Of a stretch of 23,482 nt of DNA, positions 1-8,083 are shown piece by piece. The stretch is from Rubrimonas sp036770645. Its GTDB lineage: Bacteria > Pseudomonadota > Alphaproteobacteria > Rhodobacterales > Rhodobacteraceae. Every line of letters begins with the position of its first letter. Position 1 is the first letter of the stretch. Both the position numbers and the translations under genes were made by a program. The notes beneath the pieces were generated by a model. It saw only the letters and a list, made by a program, of their open reading frames with translations, made no database searches and was not told the origin of the DNA. Where the stretch lies: contig DAIPIU010000043.1 of the NCBI GenBank assembly GCA_036770645.1, positions 1 to 23,482 of the forward strand. The letters are read 5' to 3'.

Positions 1-1334
1 CGTTCCTGCCCGGCTCCCAGGTCGACGTGCGCCCGGTGCGCGACGTCGGCCCGCTCATGGGCATCCCGCAGCCCTTCCAGATCCTCAAGATGGACCGCCG
101 CCGCGGCAACATCGTCGTCTCCCGCCGCGCCGTGCTCGAGGAATCCCGCGCCGAGCAGCGCGCCGAGATCGTCGGCAAGCTGGTCGAGGGCGCGATCATC
201 GACGGCGTGGTGAAGAACATCACCGATTACGGCGCCTTCGTGGACCTCGGCGGCGTCGACGGCCTGCTGCACGTGACCGACATGGCGTGGCGCCGCGTCA
301 ACCATCCCTCCGAGATCCTTAACATCGGCGAGACCGTCCGCGTCCAGGTCATCAAGGTGAACAAGGACACCCAGCGCATCAGCCTCGGCATGAAGCAGCT
401 CATGTCCGACCCCTGGGACGGCGTGGCGGCGAAGTATCCGATGGGGTCCAAATGGACCGGCCGCGTCACCAACATCACCGACTACGGCGCCTTCGTGGAG
501 CTGGAGGCCGGTGTCGAGGGCCTGGTCCACGTCTCCGAGATGAGCTGGACCAAGAAGAACGTGCACCCCGGCAAGATCGTCTCCACCTCGCAGGAAGTGG
601 AAGTGATGGTGCTGGACGTCGACAGCAACAAGCGCCGCGTGTCGCTGGGCCTCAAGCAGTGCCTGCGCAACCCGTGGGAGCTGTTCGCCGAGACGCATCC
701 GGCGGGGACCGAGGTCGAGGGCGAGGTGCGCAACATCACCGAGTTCGGCCTGTTCATCGGGCTCGACGGCGACATCGACGGCATGGTGCACCTGTCCGAT
801 CTCGACTGGAACCGCTCCGGCGACGAGGCGATGGCCGACTACAAGAAGGGCGACATGGTCCGCGCCCGCGTGCTCGACGTCGACATCGAGAAGGAGCGCA
901 TCTCGCTGGGCGTCAAGCAGCTCGGCGACGATGCGCCGGTCGCCGCCGCCGCGGGTTCGACCGCGGCCCCCGCCGCTGCCGCCGCGCCCGGCGGCGTGCC
1001 GTCGCTGCGCAAGAACGCCGTGATCACCGCCCGCGTCACCGCGGTCGAGGAAGGCGGCATCGAGGTCGAGGCCGACGGGATGAAGGCCTTCATCCGCCGC
1101 TCCGACATCGCCCGCGACCGCGCCGACCAGCGGCCCGAGCGCTTCTCGGTCGGCGACCGGGTCGACGCGCGCATCCTGTCGGTCGACAAGGCCGCGCGCC
1201 GGCTGCAGCTCTCGATCAAGGCGCTGCAGATCGCCGAGGAGCAGGAGGCCGTGGCCCAGTACGGCTCGTCCGACAGCGGGGCCTCGCTCGGCGACATCCT
1301 CGGCGCGGCCCTGAAGGAGCGCCAGGGCTCGTGA
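1..1334 (+). CDS. rpsA: 30S ribosomal protein S1, 3' part
   Basis: S1 binds mRNA on the small ribosomal subunit and helps initiate translation. The gene runs in from the left edge: the reading frame is open from base 3, and the GTG at 27 is an internal Val codon, since the preceding residues FLPGSQVDV already belong to S1. About 443 codons are visible. Four S1 (OB-fold) repeats follow in order at roughly bases 186-400, 440-660, 705-920 and 1010-1230. The first three each have the NITxxGxF, GLxHxSxxxW and RxSLGxKQ signatures. The last repeat is divergent and lies after an Ala/Pro-rich linker (about 940-1005). The protein ends with a short acidic/amphipathic tail. The stop overlaps the sppA start by four bases (GTGA). 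The neighbour ihfB is the usual one for rpsA across proteobacteria. Identification is secure; only the N-terminal repeats are outside the window. Confidence 0.97.
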   Translation, partial: FLPGSQVDVRPVRDVGPLMGIPQPFQILKMDRRRGNIVVSRRAVLEESRAEQRAEIVGKLVEGAIIDGVVKNITDYGAFVDLGGVDGLLHVTDMAWRRVNHPSEILNIGETVRVQVIKVNKDTQRISLGMKQLMSDPWDGVAAKYPMGSKWTGRVTNITDYGAFVELEAGVEGLVHVSEMSWTKKNVHPGKIVSTSQEVEVMVLDVDSNKRRVSLGLKQCLRNPWELFAETHPAGTEVEGEVRNITEFGLFIGLDGDIDGMVHLSDLDWNRSGDEAMADYKKGDMVRARVLDVDIEKERISLGVKQLGDDAPVAAAAGSTAAPAAAAAPGGVPSLRKNAVITARVTAVEEGGIEVEADGMKAFIRRSDIARDRADQRPERFSVGDRVDARILSVDKAARRLQLSIKALQIAEEQEAVAQYGSSDSGASLGDILGAALKERQGS

Positions 1335-2254
1335 CGGCGCCCCAGCCGCCCAGGGAGCCGGGCCTCGACGAGGCCCGGCACATCGTCGAGCGGCGGCGCC
1401 TGCGCGGCCGTCTCGGCCTCTGGCGGCTGCTTGCCATCGCCGCGCTCGCCGTCGCGGGCGCGTCCGTCGCATGGGAGTGGATCCCGCGCGCCCCCTACGT
1501 CGCCCGCCATGCCGTCACCGGCATCATCCTCGAGGATCCCGCCCGCGACGCGATGCTGCGCGATCTGGCCGAGGACGACCGCGTGCTGGCGCTGCTGCTG
1601 CGCATCGACAGCCCCGGCGGTTCCGTCGCCGGGTCCGAATCGCTCTACGAGGCGCTGCGGGTCGTGGCCGGCCGAAAGCCGGTCGCCGCCGTGATGGGCA
1701 CCGTTGCCGCGTCCGGCGGCTACATCGCGGCGCTGGCGGCCGACCATATCGTTGCGCGCGGCGGCACCGTCACGGGTTCGATCGGCGTCGTGGCCGAGTT
1801 CCCCAATGTCGAGGGGCTGCTCGACCGCATCGGCGTGGGGGTCGCCCGCGTCGCCAGCGCACCCCTGAAGGCGGAGCCGTCGCCCTTCCGCGAGGCGTCG
1901 CCCGCGGTGCTCGACGCCCAGCAGGCGCTGATCGACGACAGCTATCGCTGGTTCCTCGATCTGGTGGCCGCGCGACGCGGCATGGAGGCCGCCCAGGCCC
2001 GCAGTCTCGGCGACGGTCGGGTCTACACCGGACGGCAGGCCTTCGAGAACGGCCTGATCGACGCGCTCGGCGGCGAGGCGGAGGCGCTGGACTGGCTCGC
2101 CGCGGAGCGGGGCGTGCCGCGCGATGCGCCGGTGCGCGAGGTCGAGCCCGACCGCGGCGGCTTCGGTCTGCCGGCGGATCTGGCGGGCAGCGCCCTGCGC
2201 GCGGCGCTCGATGCGGCGGCCCGCGCGCCGCTGCCCATGGCAGTCCTCAGATAA
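1331..2254 (+). CDS. sppA: Signal peptide peptidase SppA, short form (S49 serine protease)
   Basis: This inner-membrane protease degrades cleaved signal peptides. The start is GTG at 1331, overlapping the rpsA stop (GTGA) with AAGGAG at 1314-1319, giving 307 residues, the size of the short single-domain form. A hydrophobic segment at about residues 30-47 acts as an N-terminal membrane anchor. The S49 core follows: RIDSPGGSV at 91-99, the nucleophile Ser128 in AASGGY, and the general base Lys180 in APLKAEPSPF. Together these form the Ser-Lys dyad of the family. The enzyme should work as an oligomer on the periplasmic face. The overlap suggests translational coupling to rpsA. I see no anomaly. 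Confidence 0.93.
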   Translation: MTAPQPPREPGLDEARHIVERRRLRGRLGLWRLLAIAALAVAGASVAWEWIPRAPYVARHAVTGIILEDPARDAMLRDLAEDDRVLALLLRIDSPGGSVAGSESLYEALRVVAGRKPVAAVMGTVAASGGYIAALAADHIVARGGTVTGSIGVVAEFPNVEGLLDRIGVGVARVASAPLKAEPSPFREASPAVLDAQQALIDDSYRWFLDLVAARRGMEAAQARSLGDGRVYTGRQAFENGLIDALGGEAEALDWLAAERGVPRDAPVREVEPDRGGFGLPADLAGSALRAALDAAARAPLPMAVLR

Positions 2255-2263
2255 CCCCAAGCG

Positions 2264-2292
2264 TTGACGCGCAAAATCCGGCGTGACACCAT
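2264..2292 (+). promoter_or_regulatory. Candidate sigma-70-type promoter for ihfB
   Basis: TTGACG (2264-2269) matches five of six -35 bases. A 17-base spacer leads to CACCAT (2287-2292), a weak -10 matching three of six. It lies in the 98-base gap between sppA and ihfB, about 55 bases before the ihfB ribosome site. Alphaproteobacterial promoters often have a good -35 and a poor -10, so this is plausible but unproven. Confidence 0.35.
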
Positions 2293-2352
2293 CCGTTCCC
2301 AAAACGGGGCGTGCGCGCGCGCGGCCTCGGTCCGGAGGGGAGGGATGCCGGA

Positions 2353-2673
2353 GTGATCAAGTCCGAACTGATCCAGAGAATCGCCGACGAGAACCCGCAC
2401 CTCTACCAGCGGGATGTCGAGCGCATCGTGTCCACCCTGTTCGAGGAGATCGCGGCTGCGCTCGCCCGCGGCGACAGGGTGGAACTGCGCGGCTTTGGGG
2501 CCTTCTCGGCGAAAAGCCGCGAGGCGCGCGTCGGCCGCAACCCCCGCACCGGCGAGGCGGTGCAGGTGCCCGAGAAGCGCGTGCCGTTCTTCAAGACCGG
2601 CAAGGACCTCCGCGAGCGCATGAACGGCGGGGCCGATCACGGCGAGGACGACGAGGACGACGACGCGGCCTGA
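2353..2673 (+). CDS. ihfB: Integration host factor subunit beta
   Basis: IHF is a heterodimeric DNA-bending protein of the HU family that shapes the nucleoid, promoters and recombination sites. The product has 106 residues from GTG at 2353, preceded by GGAGGGGAGGG at 2334-2344. An upstream ATG at 2345 is out of frame and stops at once, so GTG is the best start. The beta-subunit pattern is clear: SELIQRIADENPHL near the N-terminus, RGFGAFS in the middle, the DNA-intercalating arm GRNPRTG with Pro64, and PFFKTGKDLRERMN near the end. The C-terminal tail is strongly acidic (about residues 95-104), longer than in E. coli but common in this group. It sits between rpsA/sppA and lapA, the conserved location. 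Confidence 0.95.
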   Translation: MIKSELIQRIADENPHLYQRDVERIVSTLFEEIAAALARGDRVELRGFGAFSAKSREARVGRNPRTGEAVQVPEKRVPFFKTGKDLRERMNGGADHGEDDEDDDAA

Positions 2674-2785
2674 GCCGCCGCCGAAACCGGCCGGCAGCGG
2701 CGCCCCGTCGCTTGTCCGCCGCGCCGCGCGCGGCTACCCCTAGGCGCGCGGCGATGCTTGCGCCCACCGGATCGGGAGACCCGCC

Positions 2786-3133
2786 ATGCGCTATGTCACC
2801 TATGCCTTCGCTGCGCTCGGCGCCGCGCTGACCATCTTCCTCTCGGTGGCGAATCGCCATGTCGTCCAGGTGTTCGGCACGCCGAACTTCGTCGAATACG
2901 GGGCCGCCCCGCCGCCGATGTGGGAGGCGCCGCTGTTCCTGATCGCGCTCGCCTGCGGCGCGGTCGGCTTCGTGCTCGGGGCCGCGCGCGAATATGTCCG
3001 CGAGGGGCGCTATCGGCGCACCGCGGTGCTCAGCGGCCGCGAGGTCGGCAAGCTCCAGCGCGAGGTTCAGGCGCTGAAGGGCGAGGCCAAGCGCGACGAG
3101 GACGACGACATCATCGCCCTGACGAGCCGCTAG
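2786..3133 (+). CDS. lapA: LapA-family (DUF1049) small membrane protein
   Basis: This is a 115-residue inner-membrane protein. The start is ATG at 2786 with GGGAG at 2774-2778. Two membrane segments (about residues 5-23 and 47-67) flank a short loop. They are followed by a basic stretch (REYVREGRYRR) and a charged segment (about 80-110) likely to form a coiled coil, the layout of LapA domain proteins. In enterobacteria LapA is linked to LPS-assembly control with LapB. That role is inferred here only from family, and no lapB lies in the window. The placement between ihfB and trpF is common in Rhodobacterales. The stop is 15 bases before trpF, so the two are probably co-transcribed. Confidence 0.8.
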   Translation: MRYVTYAFAALGAALTIFLSVANRHVVQVFGTPNFVEYGAAPPPMWEAPLFLIALACGAVGFVLGAAREYVREGRYRRTAVLSGREVGKLQREVQALKGEAKRDEDDDIIALTSR

Positions 3134-3148
3134 GGGCCGACCCGGCCG

Positions 3149-3802
3149 GTGCCGCGCGTCAAGATCTGCGGATTGCGCGACCGCGCGGGCCTCGACGCGG
3201 CCGCGTCGGCCGGCGCGGCCTATGCCGGCTTCGTGTTCTTCCCCCCTTCGCCGCGCTGCATCGAATGGGGCGCCGCGGCCGCCCTCGCCGCCGAGGCGCC
3301 GCCCGGTCTGTGCAAGGTCGGACTGGTGGTCGACCCCGACGACGCCACCCTCGACCGGCTCGCCGCCCTGCCGCTCGACATGATCCAGCTCCACGGCGCG
3401 GAGACGCCCGGCCGCGCCGTCGAGATCCGCGCGCGCCTCGGCCTGCCGGTGATGAAGGCGGTCGGCGTGAGCGGCCCCGGCGACCTCGCCGCGCTCGCGC
3501 TGTGGGAGGGCGTCGCCGACCAGGTCCTCTGCGACGCCAAGCCCCCGAAGGACGCCACCCGCCCCGGCGGCATCGGCGAGCCCTTCGACTGGGGGCTGAT
3601 CGTCGGGCGGCGCTGGCGCAGGCCGTGGCTGCTGGCCGGCGGCCTCACGCCGGAGAACGTCGCAGAGGCCATCGTCCGCACCGGGGCCGCACAGGTCGAC
3701 GTATCCTCCGGCGTCGAGGGTGCCCCCGGCGTCAAGGATCCCGCGCGCATCGCCGCCTTCTGCGCCGCGGCCAGCGCAACGGAAAGACCCCGCGCCGGGT
3801 GA
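3149..3802 (+). CDS. trpF: Phosphoribosylanthranilate isomerase
   Basis: TrpF converts N-(5'-phosphoribosyl)anthranilate to CdRP, the third step of tryptophan synthesis, in the cytosol. The product has 217 residues with a GTG start at 3149. The ribosome site is weak (GGGG overlapping the lapA stop), which suggests coupling to lapA. The TIM-barrel signatures are complete: catalytic Cys7 in VKICGL, FVFFPPSPR at 28-36, IQLHGAE at 79-85, the general acid Asp129 in LCDAKPP, and phosphate-binding LAGGLTPENV and DVSSGVE near the C-terminus. It is a single-function enzyme, not fused to TrpC. trpE, trpG, trpD and trpC are not in the window, as expected for the split trp genes of alphaproteobacteria. 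Confidence 0.96.
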   Translation: MPRVKICGLRDRAGLDAAASAGAAYAGFVFFPPSPRCIEWGAAAALAAEAPPGLCKVGLVVDPDDATLDRLAALPLDMIQLHGAETPGRAVEIRARLGLPVMKAVGVSGPGDLAALALWEGVADQVLCDAKPPKDATRPGGIGEPFDWGLIVGRRWRRPWLLAGGLTPENVAEAIVRTGAAQVDVSSGVEGAPGVKDPARIAAFCAAASATERPRAG

Positions 3803-3836
3803 CGCCGCGCGACGCGGCGCCCGGCGGCTTCGCCGG
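3803..3836 (+). terminator. Tandem GC hairpins directly after trpF
   Basis: CGCCGCG-CGA-CGCGGCG (3803-3819) is a perfect 7-bp hairpin that begins right at the trpF stop. A second stem, CCGGCG-GCTT-CGCCGG (3821-3836), follows at once. There is no U-tract, so this may be an attenuating or RNA-protecting structure rather than a canonical terminator. The rest of the gap to base 4000 shows no gene and no clear promoter. Confidence 0.35.
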
Positions 3837-4000
3837 CCCGCGCTCCGTTCCGACGCGCGCGCCCCCGTGGTGCGGCGCCCCGGATCGGCGCGGCGCCTCC
3901 GCTCGGAAGCGATCGCGCCGCGCGGGAATGATCCCGTCGGTCGCGCGTTCTCCACGCAGGCGGCGCATCGGGCCGCCATGCATCTGGAGGACCAGGACGG

Positions 4001-4579
4001 ATGAAGCATTTCCGACGACTTCGCGCAGGCGTCGATCCGACGCCCTTCCTCGACGAGATCGCCTCCGTGCCGAATGCCTGGGGCCTTTCGCAGGGCCGTC
4101 AGGAGAAGATCGCGGTGCAGCGCGAGGCGATGGCGATCCCGCTGCGCGGGCTCCGCAAGTCAGCGATCGACGGCCGGGCGCGCCGCGACGTGCACGAAAG
4201 CCGCTGGACCGGGGCCTCGGCGATGTTCCCGCGCGCCCGCGCCTTCCTCGAAGGCGTCGCGGCGGTCGAGGACGCGATCCTCGGCCGCGGAAAGATCGTC
4301 TGCCTGCCCGCGGGCCGCCGCGTCTATCCCCACATCGACCGCGGCGCCTACTATGAGGTCCGCGACCGCTATCATTTCGTGCTGCGCTCGACGCAGGGCT
4401 CGTGGATGCGCGCGGGCGACGAGGAGCTGCGCATGCGCGAGGGCGAGCTTTGGTGGTTCGACAACCACGCCATGCACGAGGCGATGAACGACGGCGACGA
4501 GGATCGCATCCACATGATCTTCGACATGCTCCCGAGCGCCCGAGCCGCGGCGGTCTTCGGCGACGTGCGGGCCGCCTGA
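4001..4579 (+). CDS. Aspartyl/asparaginyl beta-hydroxylase-like 2-oxoglutarate/Fe(II) oxygenase
   Basis: The product has 192 residues, with ATG at 4001 and TGGAGG at 3985-3990. The C-terminal half has the double-stranded beta-helix pattern of the AspH family. The HxD pair is His111 and Asp113 in YPHIDRG, followed by YHFVL at 124-128, a tight turn in GELWWFDNHAMHEA, the distal metal ligand His159, and the 2-oxoglutarate-binding Arg169 in EDRIHMIFD. Family members hydroxylate Asp or Asn side chains of proteins or small peptides. The substrate here cannot be read from sequence. Unlike vertebrate AspH, where the acidic ligand is Gly, this protein seems to keep a full HxD...H triad. No signal peptide is visible, so it is probably cytosolic. 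It stands between trpF and trpB with about 200 and 100 bases on either side, so it may be its own unit. Confidence 0.75.
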   Translation: MKHFRRLRAGVDPTPFLDEIASVPNAWGLSQGRQEKIAVQREAMAIPLRGLRKSAIDGRARRDVHESRWTGASAMFPRARAFLEGVAAVEDAILGRGKIVCLPAGRRVYPHIDRGAYYEVRDRYHFVLRSTQGSWMRAGDEELRMREGELWWFDNHAMHEAMNDGDEDRIHMIFDMLPSARAAAVFGDVRAA

Positions 4580-4587
4580 CCGGGGGG

Positions 4588-4627
4588 CGGCGGCGGACCG
4601 ATCCCCCGGCCCCTTCGGCCGCCGCCG
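4588..4627 (+). terminator. GC-rich hairpin between the hydroxylase-like gene and trpB
   Basis: CGGCGGCGG (4588-4596) pairs with CCGCCGCCG (4619-4627). Past a bulged A, three further pairs (4598-4600 with 4616-4618) close a loop of about 15 bases. The downstream bases TCTCGC lack a U-run. It starts nine bases after the stop codon, which fits a factor-dependent terminator or a processing structure ahead of trpB. Confidence 0.35.
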
Positions 4628-4683
4628 TCTCGCGCGCGGGCCCCGAATGCTCTAGAACGCGCGAATCCTGAAGGGGACGCGCC

Positions 4684-5904
<1,221 letters not shown>

Positions 5905-5947
5905 CGCGCGCGGCCCTACGGGCGCGCATCTTCTCGGAGGGCCCAGA

Positions 5948-6391
5948 GTGGCCGACTTCACCCCCGGCGACGTGGTCGTCCTGAAATCCGGCTCGATGCG
6001 CATGCTCGTCGAGCGCATCGAGGAGGGCGGCGCCGTCGCCGTGCTCTGGGCCAACGAGGGCCAGATCGGCCGCGAGGTCCTGCCCGCCTTCGCCCTGAAC
6101 AAATGGGAGGAGCGCAAGTGGGAGGACCGTCCCGCGCGCGACGACCGTCCCGCGCGCCCCTGGGCCCCGCGCCCGCCCCGCGACGACGCCGGGGCCGAGG
6201 GCGGCGATGCCCGCCCCCCGCGCGCCTTCGGCCCCAAGCCCGGCGGCAAGCCTCCCTTCAAGAAGCCCTTCGGGGCCAAGCCCTTCGGCGACCGTGCCGG
6301 CGGCGGCGGCAAGCCCTACGGAGATCGTCCGCCCCGCACCGGCATGGACGGCAAGCCGAAGCAGAAGACCTTCTACCGCAAGGACGACTGA
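5948..6391 (+). CDS. YodC-like (DUF2158) domain protein with disordered Gly/Pro/Lys/Arg tail
   Basis: The product has 147 residues from GTG at 5948, with CGGAGGG at 5935-5941. Residues 1-50 look like the small beta-barrel DUF2158/YodC domain: FTPGDVVVLKSGS at 4-16, MLVERIEEGGAVAVLW, then REVLPAFALNKW. The function of that domain is not established. From about residue 52 the protein is low-complexity and probably disordered: EDRPARDDRPARP repeats, then a basic KPF/KPY-Gly-Asp-Arg section rich in Gly, Pro, Lys and Arg, ending KTFYRKDD. Such tails often bind nucleic acid, but that is inference. It starts 43 bases after trpB and ends 5 bases before the glycosyltransferase start, so it is almost certainly in the same transcript. 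Confidence 0.65.
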   Translation: MADFTPGDVVVLKSGSMRMLVERIEEGGAVAVLWANEGQIGREVLPAFALNKWEERKWEDRPARDDRPARPWAPRPPRDDAGAEGGDARPPRAFGPKPGGKPPFKKPFGAKPFGDRAGGGGKPYGDRPPRTGMDGKPKQKTFYRKDD

Positions 6392-6396
6392 CCGGC

Positions 6397-7287
6397 ATGG
6401 CGGCGGCGGGGCTTCGCGAGGCGCACAGCCTCTGGATCGGCGACACGCTGCCGCCGCTCCACCGCGCCTGCCTCGCATCCTTCGTCGCCGCGGGCCACCC
6501 GGTCGTGCTGCACGCCTACGGCCCGCTCGACGCGCCGCCGGGGGTGCGCCTCGAGGATGCCGGGCGCGTCATGCCCGCCGCCGCGGTGTTCCGGCACCGC
6601 AAGTCGGGCTCGATGTGCATGTCGGCCGACCTGTTCCGCTATGCCCTCCTGCGCGCCCGTGACGGCGCGATGTGGGTCGATGCGGACATCTTCTGCCTGC
6701 GGCCCTTCGCCTTCGACGGCCCGTACCTGTTCGGGATCGAGCGCACGCGCTTCCGCGACGACAGCGTGAACAACGCCGTGCTGGCGGCCCCCGCCGACAG
6801 CCCCCTGCTCGCCGACCTCGCCCGGATCGCGCGGCGCCCGGTCCGCGCGGCGCGCTTCGAGCGCCTGCCGCAGCAGCGGCTGCGCTTCTGGGCCGCCTGG
6901 GCTCTCGGCCTGCCCTTCGGCTTCGCGGACATGGGGCGCCCGGTGCTCGGGCCGCCGGCGCTGACCCATCTGGTGGAACGGCACGGCCTGCGGTCGCACG
7001 CCCAGCCTGTCGAGGCCTTCTTCCTCGACCAGGGGCCGCCGCTGCTCGCGCCCGGCTCCGCCGCGATGCTCGACGATCCCCGGCGCTACGCCCTGCATTT
7101 CTGCGCCTCGCTGGCCGGCGAGGGCGACCGGGCCTTCCCGCCCGACAGCGCCGCCGCCGCCTGCCTCGCGCGGGCCGCGGCGGCGGGGTTCCAGGGCCTG
7201 CACGAACCCCTCTGCGCTTCCGCCGTCCCCGCGCCCCGCCGCCACGCGCCGCCCCGGCCGATCGGCGGCCCCGTTCCGGAACACTGA
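6397..7287 (+). CDS. GT32-like glycosyltransferase (DXD sugar-binding type)
   Basis: The product has 296 residues from ATG at 6397, five bases after the previous stop, so translation is probably coupled. The N-terminus SLWIGDTLPPLHRACLASF with a following GHPVVLHAYG matches bacterial proteins of the glycosyltransferase sugar-binding (DXD) region family. MSADLFRYALL precedes the metal/nucleotide-sugar DXD motif Asp95-Ala-Asp97 in WVDADIFCLRPF, and NNAVLAAPADSPLL follows. No membrane segment is evident, so it probably acts at the cytosolic face of the membrane on an envelope or extracellular glycan. Donor and acceptor are unknown. Its stop is separated from the trpA start by a single base. Nothing in tryptophan synthesis calls for this enzyme. 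Confidence 0.7.
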   Translation: MAAAGLREAHSLWIGDTLPPLHRACLASFVAAGHPVVLHAYGPLDAPPGVRLEDAGRVMPAAAVFRHRKSGSMCMSADLFRYALLRARDGAMWVDADIFCLRPFAFDGPYLFGIERTRFRDDSVNNAVLAAPADSPLLADLARIARRPVRAARFERLPQQRLRFWAAWALGLPFGFADMGRPVLGPPALTHLVERHGLRSHAQPVEAFFLDQGPPLLAPGSAAMLDDPRRYALHFCASLAGEGDRAFPPDSAAAACLARAAAAGFQGLHEPLCASAVPAPRRHAPPRPIGGPVPEH

Positions 7288-7288
7288 C

Positions 7289-8083
7289 ATGTCCCGCCTG
7301 ACCGCCTGCTTCCAGGCCCTCGCCGCCGAGAACCGTGCCGCCTTCGTGGCCTATCTCATGGCCGGCGACCCCGACCACGACACCGCGCTGCGGCTCGCCT
7401 GCGCGCTGCCCGCCGCCGGCGTCGACGTCATCGAACTCGGCATGCCCTTCACCGACCCGATGGCCGACGGCCCCGCGATCCAGGCCGCGGGCCAGCGCGC
7501 GCTGGCCGCCGGCGCCTCGGTCGAGACGACGCTGGCGACCGCGCGCGCCGTGCGCGCCGCCAACCCGGACACGCCCATCGTCCTGATGGGCTATTACAAC
7601 CCGGTCTACGCGCGCGGCGTGGACCGTTTCCTCGCCGATGCCGTGGCGGCCGGCGTCGACGGCCTCATCGTCGTCGACCTGCCGCCCGAGGAGGACGCCG
7701 AGCTCTGCCTGCCGGCCGCCGCCGCGGGCCTGTCCTTCATCCGCCTCGCCACGCCCACCACCGACGCCGCCCGCCTGCCGGCGGTGCTGCGCAACGCCTC
7801 GGGCTTCGTCTACTACGTCTCGATCGCGGGCATCACCGGGGCCGCGGCGGCCGACCCGGCCGCGGTCGCGCCGCAGGTGGCGCGCATCAAGGCGCAGACC
7901 GGCCTGCCCGTCTGCGTCGGCTTCGGCGTGCGCACGCCCGAGGCGGCGGCCGCCATCGCGCGCGTGGCCGACGGCGTGGTGGTCGGCTCGGCCATCGTGC
8001 AGATGATCGGCGCGGGCGCCCCCGCCGGGGAGATCCTCGCCTTCGTGCGCAGCATCGCGGAGGGCGTCCATGCCGGCCGATAA
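7289..8083 (+). CDS. trpA: Tryptophan synthase alpha subunit
   Basis: TrpA cleaves indole-3-glycerol phosphate to indole and glyceraldehyde-3-phosphate and passes indole to TrpB through a tunnel. The product has 264 residues from ATG at 7289. Catalytic Glu49 (VIELGMPF) and Asp60 (PMADGPAIQ) are in the same positions as in E. coli. PIVLMGYYNPV and the phosphate-binding GFGVRTPEAA and GSAIV segments are present, so the TIM barrel is intact. There is no convincing ribosome site of its own (only CGGAA upstream), and the glycosyltransferase stop lies one base before the ATG, so it probably relies on coupled translation. Its 3' end overlaps accD by 14 bases. Confidence 0.97.
   Translation: MSRLTACFQALAAENRAAFVAYLMAGDPDHDTALRLACALPAAGVDVIELGMPFTDPMADGPAIQAAGQRALAAGASVETTLATARAVRAANPDTPIVLMGYYNPVYARGVDRFLADAVAAGVDGLIVVDLPPEEDAELCLPAAAAGLSFIRLATPTTDAARLPAVLRNASGFVYYVSIAGITGAAAADPAAVAPQVARIKAQTGLPVCVGFGVRTPEAAAAIARVADGVVVGSAIVQMIGAGAPAGEILAFVRSIAEGVHAGR

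Noticed and set aside
27..29. GTG as the rpsA start
   Set aside because: The frame is open to the left edge and the preceding codons already encode S1 sequence, so this is an internal valine.
3803..4000. A trp leader peptide and attenuator before the trp genes
   Set aside because: I found hairpins but no short frame with tandem Trp codons and no U-tract.
2591..4009. A 472-codon open frame on the - strand across ihfB-lapA-trpF
   Set aside because: It is the mirror of three well-identified genes and shows no motif or ribosome site.
4648..4656. TGCTCTAGA as an extended -10 promoter for trpB
   Set aside because: Only three of six -10 bases match and the bases 17 upstream (TCTCGC) do not resemble a -35.
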